53,688 nt of DNA. Origin: Gammaproteobacteria bacterium (GTDB lineage Bacteria; Pseudomonadota; Gammaproteobacteria; Steroidobacterales; Steroidobacteraceae). The translations under genes were made by a program, and so were the position numbers. Shown piece after piece: positions 49,460 through 53,688 of this stretch (positions are counted from its first letter, which is position 1; the number at the start of each line of letters is the position of its first letter). The notes under the pieces were generated by a model that was not told the DNA's origin, made no database searches, and worked only from the letters and a program-made list of their open reading frames with translations. The stretch lies in assembly GCA_028293725.1 (NCBI GenBank), contig JAQGOE010000105.1, forward strand, positions 1 to 53,688. The letters run 5' to 3'.

Positions 49460-50674
49460 TTGAATTTCAAAGATTCGATTCTGAGGGCGCGCACAGCCGG
49501 CGCGAGCGACCTGCACCTGGAAGCCGGAACTCCCATTGTCGCCCGTGTGCGCGGCCAGTTGACGCCTCTTGGCGAGACACTGACCGGTGTGCAGCTCACG
49601 GAGATGGCTAAGGAACTCCTGACTGTGGAGGACTGGGCCGATTTCAACGCGCGTGGCTCTGCCGACATCTCGCTCGTCGTTGCGGGCACCCGGTGCCGGA
49701 TCAACTTCTACAGGACCATCCGGGGCCTGGCGATGGCGACGCGTCTTCTCTCATCCGCCGTGGGAGACTTGCGCGCCTGCAATCTGCACCCGGACCTGCG
49801 CCGCCTGGTGTCGGCGCCGACCGGACTCGTCATCGTGTCGGGCCCGACCGGATGCGGCAAGTCCACGACACTCGCGGCGCTTCTCGAAGAAGTAAATGTC
49901 TCCCGCGCACAGAACATCATTACCCTGGAAAGTCCGCTCGAGTACGTTTACACGAATCGCCGCTCCTTCATCCGGCAGCGCGAGATTCCAACTCACTCAC
50001 CGAGTTTCGAGCAGGCAATCGTCGACGCCTTGCGCGAGAATCCCGATGTGCTGGTGATAAGCGAGATGCGCACCGCCGAGGTGATGCGGCTCACCCTGGA
50101 CGCGGCGGAAACCGGTCATCTGGTGCTAGCCACTATGCATTCCGCGAGCTGCGGGGAGGCATTGAGCCGGATTTGCATGTCGTTTCCGGCGGATATCCAG
50201 GGGAGCATCCGGGCGCAGCTCGCCGACTGCCTGGTTGGCGTTGTATGTCAGCGTCTCGAGTACCTAGAAAAGTGGCAGCTACGCGTCCCTCGCTGTGAGG
50301 TGTTGCTACCGAACTCCGGCGCTCGGGGGACGATCCGCGCGGGTCAGTTCGGGCAGATCGCGAACGTCATCCAGTCGGGTGGCGAGGAGGGTATGTGGAC
50401 CTTCGATCGCTACCAACGTTGGGTGGAACAACAGAGGGAGTGGGTACGGCCCGCAGCACCCGCAGCCGCTGCCGTAAGTGACGAGATCGTGAGGTCGACG
50501 GCGCGAGTTGCTCCACCCCCCGTGGCACCTCCCCGTAGGACGGCCCTCACGAGCGCGCGCATGCCTGCGGCGGGCGCGCCTCCGGCGGGTCCCGAGGAAA
50601 TCACCATCGATGAGGATCTAGATCTGGAGGATATCGCCGAGCTCGCCCGCAAGATCGAGCGGCGCACGCCCTAG
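49460..50674 (+). CDS. Orphan PilT/PilU-like twitching ATPase
   Basis: A 404-aa secretion-family ATPase. Seen: the N-terminal domain (SDLHLEAGTPIVARVRGQLT), Walker A SGPTGCGKSTT near residue 128, an Asp-box-like region NIITLESPLEYVYTN, Walker B and His-box PDVLVISEMRTAEVMRLTLD then AAETGHLVLATMHSAS, and arginine-finger positions. The usual GEMRD is SEMRT, a change at the Walker B edge. After about residue 330 a Pro/Ala-rich linker leads to an acidic tail (EEITIDEDLDLEDIAELARK), absent from standard PilT. TTG start with GGAGG at 5 bp. No pilus gene is adjacent, so it may serve a separate or remote pilus system. Confidence 0.85.
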   Translation: MNFKDSILRARTAGASDLHLEAGTPIVARVRGQLTPLGETLTGVQLTEMAKELLTVEDWADFNARGSADISLVVAGTRCRINFYRTIRGLAMATRLLSSAVGDLRACNLHPDLRRLVSAPTGLVIVSGPTGCGKSTTLAALLEEVNVSRAQNIITLESPLEYVYTNRRSFIRQREIPTHSPSFEQAIVDALRENPDVLVISEMRTAEVMRLTLDAAETGHLVLATMHSASCGEALSRICMSFPADIQGSIRAQLADCLVGVVCQRLEYLEKWQLRVPRCEVLLPNSGARGTIRAGQFGQIANVIQSGGEEGMWTFDRYQRWVEQQREWVRPAAPAAAAVSDEIVRSTARVAPPPVAPPRRTALTSARMPAAGAPPAGPEEITIDEDLDLEDIAELARKIERRTP

Positions 50675-50783
50675 TCTTCGACAGCCCGCCCATGGGTCAC
50701 GACACGCGTGCGCAACTGTGGCGGCCACGCGGAAGCCACGAACACGCGCGCGGCTGTGGCCACCGCGCGCGATTCGGCTCCGC

Positions 50784-52439
50784 TTATCCCTGGTACCCGT
50801 ACTCAAACGTCGAGTAGACTTTTTCCTGCGTCGTGATGAACTCGAGCAGCGCGGGTTTGCCTTCCTTGGTGGCCGCAATGCCATTGAGCAGCGCGTGCAC
50901 CACCTGGTCAGGCTCCGTGACCCGCTCGCTGTAACCGCCCAGCGCCTTCGCCCAGTCCGCGTAGTTGCCCGAGATGTCGGTCGAGTGATACTTGGCACGC
51001 GACACCGACATGACCTTGAACTCCATGGCCATGGCGTAGTTGTTGAACAGGATAGAGAGGATCGGGATGTTGTTGCGCACGGCGGTCTCGAAGTCCATGC
51101 CCGTCATGCCGATCGCCGCGTCGCCCCACACGTTGATACACAACTTGTCAGGGTGCGCGAGCTTCGCGCCCATGGCGAGGCCGATGCCGTAGCCCAGCTG
51201 GGTCGACTTGCCCCAACCGATGTAGCTCAGCGGCGTGACCGAGCGCCAGAACGGCGAAAGCTCGTCGCGCGGGCTGCCGGCATCGTGGGTGATGATCGTG
51301 TTCGCCACGTCGGCGACCTGCATGAGGTCCCAGATGACCCGGTAGGGCGACAGAGGCTTGGACTCGCTGGTCAGCCGCGGTGTCCACTCCGCCATCCAGG
51401 GGTCGTTCTGCTCACGGATGCGCTTGTGCACGTTGGCGGTCAGGCCGCGTGGCTTCTTGATGCGGTCCTTCACGGCCGCATGCAACATCTCCAACGTCAG
51501 CTTGGAGTCGCCTACGAGCGGGTAGTCCGTATGGATGTTTTTGTTCACGTCCATCGGATCGAGCGTGTTGTGTATGAACGTCTTGTCCGAGTTCGTCGGG
51601 AAACGGATGCCGAAGCCCGTGGCGGTGAAGCTCGCGCCGGCACCGAAAATGACATCGGCCTCCTGCACGTGTTGGAACACCGCCTTGGGCATCGCTACGC
51701 CACCCGAGCCCAGTGACAGGGCATGCGTCTCGGGGAAGGAGCTCTTGCCTTCGAGGCTGGTGGTGACCGGCGACTCGAGCAGTTCCGCCACCGCCTTCAA
51801 CTCGGGCCACGCCTTGGCGTAGTGGATGCCCTGGCCGGCGTAAATGAGGGGCCGCTTGGCGGCGATCAGCTTCGCCGCCGCCGCGTCCACGTCCGCAGGA
51901 CTCGGAGCCGACAGAATGCGCCGGGTCGGCTTGTAATCGATCTCGCCTTTGAGCTCCTGGTTCCACATGTCGCCCGGCACTTCGATGAGCACGGGGCCCG
52001 GGCGTCCGTTACGCGCCATGGAGAAGGCACGACGCAGAGCCGGAACGACCATTTCCGGAGTGTTGATCTGCTCGGCTTGTTTGACGATGTGCTGGAAATT
52101 GAGGGCGGCGTTGAATCCCGGGCGTATCCAGGCCTGGTTACGCGACGCGGCGCCCGGCATGAAGATGAGTGGAACGCCTTCTGACCAGGCCTGCGCGACC
52201 GCACCGAATGCATTCTCGACACCGGGGCCCGCCTGGCAGGCGAATACACCGACTTTCTCACCGGAAGTCATGCGGCTGATCGCGTCCGCCATGTGGAGGC
52301 CAACGCGCTCCTGTCGGACGATGATGGGTCGAATGCCCGCGGCGGCGCACGATTCGGTCAGGGGGTTGAGCGGATATGCGAGCAGAAACTCCACGCCTTC
52401 GCGCTTGAAAATTTCCGCTGCAGCTTGCGCAACATTCAT
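50784..52439 (-). CDS. Thiamine-pyrophosphate-dependent enzyme (acetolactate-synthase-like)
   Basis: A 551-aa three-domain TPP enzyme. Seen: catalytic Glu44 in VRQERVGLHMADAISR, a middle domain, and the TPP/Mg site WGDAAIGMTGMDFETAVRNN then IPILSILFNNY (GD at 439-440, Asn about 467). The family includes acetolactate synthase, benzoylformate, oxalyl-CoA and sulfoacetaldehyde enzymes; ILV-synthase-specific and oxalyl-CoA-specific residues are not obvious to me, so the reaction is open. AGGAG lies before the ATG. The 164-bp upstream gap has AT-rich stretches (TATACT and TAATAG on the minus strand) that could serve as -10 elements, but no copy of the shared 16-bp repeat. Confidence 0.88.
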   Translation of the reverse strand: MNVAQAAAEIFKREGVEFLLAYPLNPLTESCAAAGIRPIIVRQERVGLHMADAISRMTSGEKVGVFACQAGPGVENAFGAVAQAWSEGVPLIFMPGAASRNQAWIRPGFNAALNFQHIVKQAEQINTPEMVVPALRRAFSMARNGRPGPVLIEVPGDMWNQELKGEIDYKPTRRILSAPSPADVDAAAAKLIAAKRPLIYAGQGIHYAKAWPELKAVAELLESPVTTSLEGKSSFPETHALSLGSGGVAMPKAVFQHVQEADVIFGAGASFTATGFGIRFPTNSDKTFIHNTLDPMDVNKNIHTDYPLVGDSKLTLEMLHAAVKDRIKKPRGLTANVHKRIREQNDPWMAEWTPRLTSESKPLSPYRVIWDLMQVADVANTIITHDAGSPRDELSPFWRSVTPLSYIGWGKSTQLGYGIGLAMGAKLAHPDKLCINVWGDAAIGMTGMDFETAVRNNIPILSILFNNYAMAMEFKVMSVSRAKYHSTDISGNYADWAKALGGYSERVTEPDQVVHALLNGIAATKEGKPALLEFITTQEKVYSTFEYGYQG

Positions 52440-52603
52440 CGGCCGCTCCTAAAAAATACTATTAATGGCTGAACTGAGACCATCGAGTATAGAGGGCCTC
52501 CCTGGGGAAGACGTATGCGCGCGTGAGGACGACCGTCTGAAGGACGAGCGAGCCGATGCAGCCAGGACCCGGTTTATCCAGGTGACTTAATTATGTGTTT
52601 ATC

Positions 52604-53341
52604 TTATTGATTTGTAAATGATTTCACAGAGGGCAGGCGCTGAGCCAGCGGTGCGCGGCGCAGCACCGCGGTGATCTCCGCGATGATGGATATGGCGATC
52701 TCCACGGGCGTCAGTGCACCGATCGCCAATCCCACCGGCCCGCGGATGCGATCAATCGCCACATCGTCGAAACCCGCCTCTTTCAGGCGCGCGACGCGCT
52801 TCGCATGAGTTCGGCGAGATCCCAACGCTCCGATGTAAAACGCCTCTGAGCGCAGCGCCGCCTGCAGGGCCGGGTCGTCGATCTTCGGGTCGTGTGTCAG
52901 TGTTAGGATCGCGGTGCGCCGGTCGGGAGCGAGCGCGGGGACGGCCTCGTCAGGCCAGTCATTCCGGATCGTCGTGTTGGGAAATCGCGCGGCGGTGCCA
53001 AAGGCTGTGCGCGGATCTATCACAGTGACTTCGTAGCCGGCGGAGCGTGCCAGCGGCACCAACTCCTGTGCGGTGTGAACCGCGCCGATCACCAGCAGGC
53101 GCGGTTTGGGATTCCAGACTTCGATGAAAAGCAGCCCCGCGGCCGTCTCCATCGTCCCACTCCGATCATCATCGAGCGACTGCAGCACACGGGCCAGCTC
53201 GTCGGTGTCCAGCGTCAGATCTCCTTCGCTGCCCGTTTTGCTGACCAGCGCCTGCGCGCCTGTTACAAGGTTGGTCACCACCGCGACGGGAGCACCCGTG
53301 CGGGCGGTCGCGAGCAGTTGCTCGAGCAGTGCTGGTTTCAC
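52604..53341 (-). CDS. XdhC-family protein (Rossmann-domain component)
   Basis: A 245-aa protein. Seen: a short N-terminal XdhC-like part (VAVVTNLVTGAQALVSKTGS), then LLVIGAVHTAQELVPLARSA, GALGSRRTHAKRVARL and the C-terminal GLAIGALTPVEIAISIIAEI, all marks of XdhC/CoxI proteins that bind and deliver sulfurated molybdenum cofactor to xanthine-dehydrogenase-type enzymes. GTG 53341 overlaps the upstream stop (GTGA). Immediately downstream the DNA turns AT-rich. No target enzyme is seen in the window. Confidence 0.88.
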   Translation of the reverse strand: MKPALLEQLLATARTGAPVAVVTNLVTGAQALVSKTGSEGDLTLDTDELARVLQSLDDDRSGTMETAAGLLFIEVWNPKPRLLVIGAVHTAQELVPLARSAGYEVTVIDPRTAFGTAARFPNTTIRNDWPDEAVPALAPDRRTAILTLTHDPKIDDPALQAALRSEAFYIGALGSRRTHAKRVARLKEAGFDDVAIDRIRGPVGLAIGALTPVEIAISIIAEITAVLRRAPLAQRLPSVKSFTNQ

Positions 53342-53658
53342 GCTAGTCTCTCTACGAAGACCTGCACTCGGCCGCCGCAGGCCAGACCGACTTCCCAGGC
53401 CTGCTCGTCGCTTACCCCGAAATCCAACAGCCGCGGCTTCCCGGTACGGATGATCTCCAGTGCAGTCTCGACGACAGCACCTTCTACACAGCCGCCGGAC
53501 ACCGAGCCCGTCATCTGGCCCGCGTCATCAACAGCGAGCTTGGAGCCTACGGGGCGTGGCGAGGAGCCCCACGTCGTCACGACGGTCGCCAATGCAACAC
53601 CTCGTCCCGCGCGATGCCATTCGGCGGCGGTGTTCAGGATCTGTTCTGTGTCGCTCAA
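53338..53658 (-). CDS. XdhC/CoxI N-terminal-domain protein
   Basis: A 106-aa protein equal to the first domain of XdhC: GVALATVVTTWGSSPRPVGS, TGSVSGGCVEGAVVETALEI with the conserved Cys, and LACGGRVQVFVERLA. TTG start at 53658 with GGAAGG at 6 bp. The domain is usually fused to the Rossmann part; here two genes overlapping by 4 bp carry the pieces. Probable partner in molybdenum-cofactor insertion. The start lies 30 bp from the window edge, so upstream context is not visible. Confidence 0.88.
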   Translation of the reverse strand: MSDTEQILNTAAEWHRAGRGVALATVVTTWGSSPRPVGSKLAVDDAGQMTGSVSGGCVEGAVVETALEIIRTGKPRLLDFGVSDEQAWEVGLACGGRVQVFVERLA

Positions 53659-53688
53659 ACGTTATCCTTCCGGGCCGACCGAAGGTGC

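Noticed and set aside
50718..51716. 332-codon open frame opposite the TPP enzyme
   Set aside because: Antisense to the conserved TPP-binding region.
1..53688. Transposases, integrases, tRNA genes or attachment sites
   Set aside because: I looked for mobile-element proteins, tRNA-like cloverleaf sequence and direct-repeat borders and saw none I could support.

Overview
The window is about 54 kb of GC-rich, densely coded chromosome (roughly 60-65% GC by eye) with short intergenic gaps, frequent GTG/TTG starts, many ATGA stop-start overlaps, and a large share of exported proteins: serine and metallo-peptidases, a TonB-dependent receptor, PQQ-type beta-propeller dehydrogenases and lipoproteins. 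This gene style suggests a free-living, heterotrophic Gram-negative proteobacterium. A gammaproteobacterium of the Steroidobacter/Nevskia type is my guess, but no rRNA or marker gene is present to confirm it. I see no tRNA, rRNA, insertion sequence, prophage or CRISPR array.

Layout. (1) 1-9677 is a divergent peptide-use island. Leftward: class V aminotransferase, GPH-type symporter, S10 carboxypeptidase. Rightward: a second S10 peptidase, an M61-like aminopeptidase with PDZ domain, and a TonB-dependent receptor. A PsiF-like fragment follows. (2) 9840-10782 holds two related small membrane proteins; one has eight exact 11-residue coiled-coil repeats. (3) 11070-17090 is a leftward four-gene set joined by three successive ATGA overlaps: DHA2 drug exporter, SWIM-SNF2 helicase, a 411-aa unknown and a 75-aa unknown. 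(4) 17145-33441 is a mixed housekeeping and envelope region: metallophosphoesterase, sorbosone-dehydrogenase-like lipoprotein, GNAT, exported SDR, acyltransferase 3, Mop, MsrA, DUF5996, poly-gamma-glutamate hydrolase-like protein, CorA, thioesterase, NmrA-like protein, a secreted UbiC-fold protein, saccharopine-dehydrogenase-like protein, M1 peptidase, CHRD protein, SDR and an exported methyltransferase. (5) 33569-35937 holds a luciferase-like monooxygenase and a second PQQ sugar dehydrogenase. (6) 35942-45154 is a catabolic module around a MalT-like LuxR regulator. (7) 45346-53658 holds two large secreted unknowns in convergent overlap, an orphan PilT-like ATPase, a TPP enzyme and split XdhC genes.

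The strongest new signal is in region 6. The promoter regions of two operons 3.7 kb apart share a 16-bp inverted repeat (consensus CCTRWCTAAAGAYAGG) followed, at exactly 21 bp in both, by TTAGCGT. One copy faces the 3-hydroxyisobutyrate-dehydrogenase/carboxymuconolactone-decarboxylase/NTF2/serine-hydrolase operon. The other faces the FAD-oxidoreductase/SMP-30 operon. The LAL regulator gene lies between them. I infer a self-contained regulon whose regulator binds this element to switch on a pathway for a lactone- or ester-containing substrate.

Two genes look damaged or unusually started. The heme-c-type 432-aa protein regains a complete signal peptide only if one base is removed from an A5/T5 run at 49275-49279. 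The M1 peptidase signal peptide begins at an ATC codon with no ATG/GTG/TTG nearby. Two gene fragments (PsiF-like, GST-like) also lie beside intact genes.
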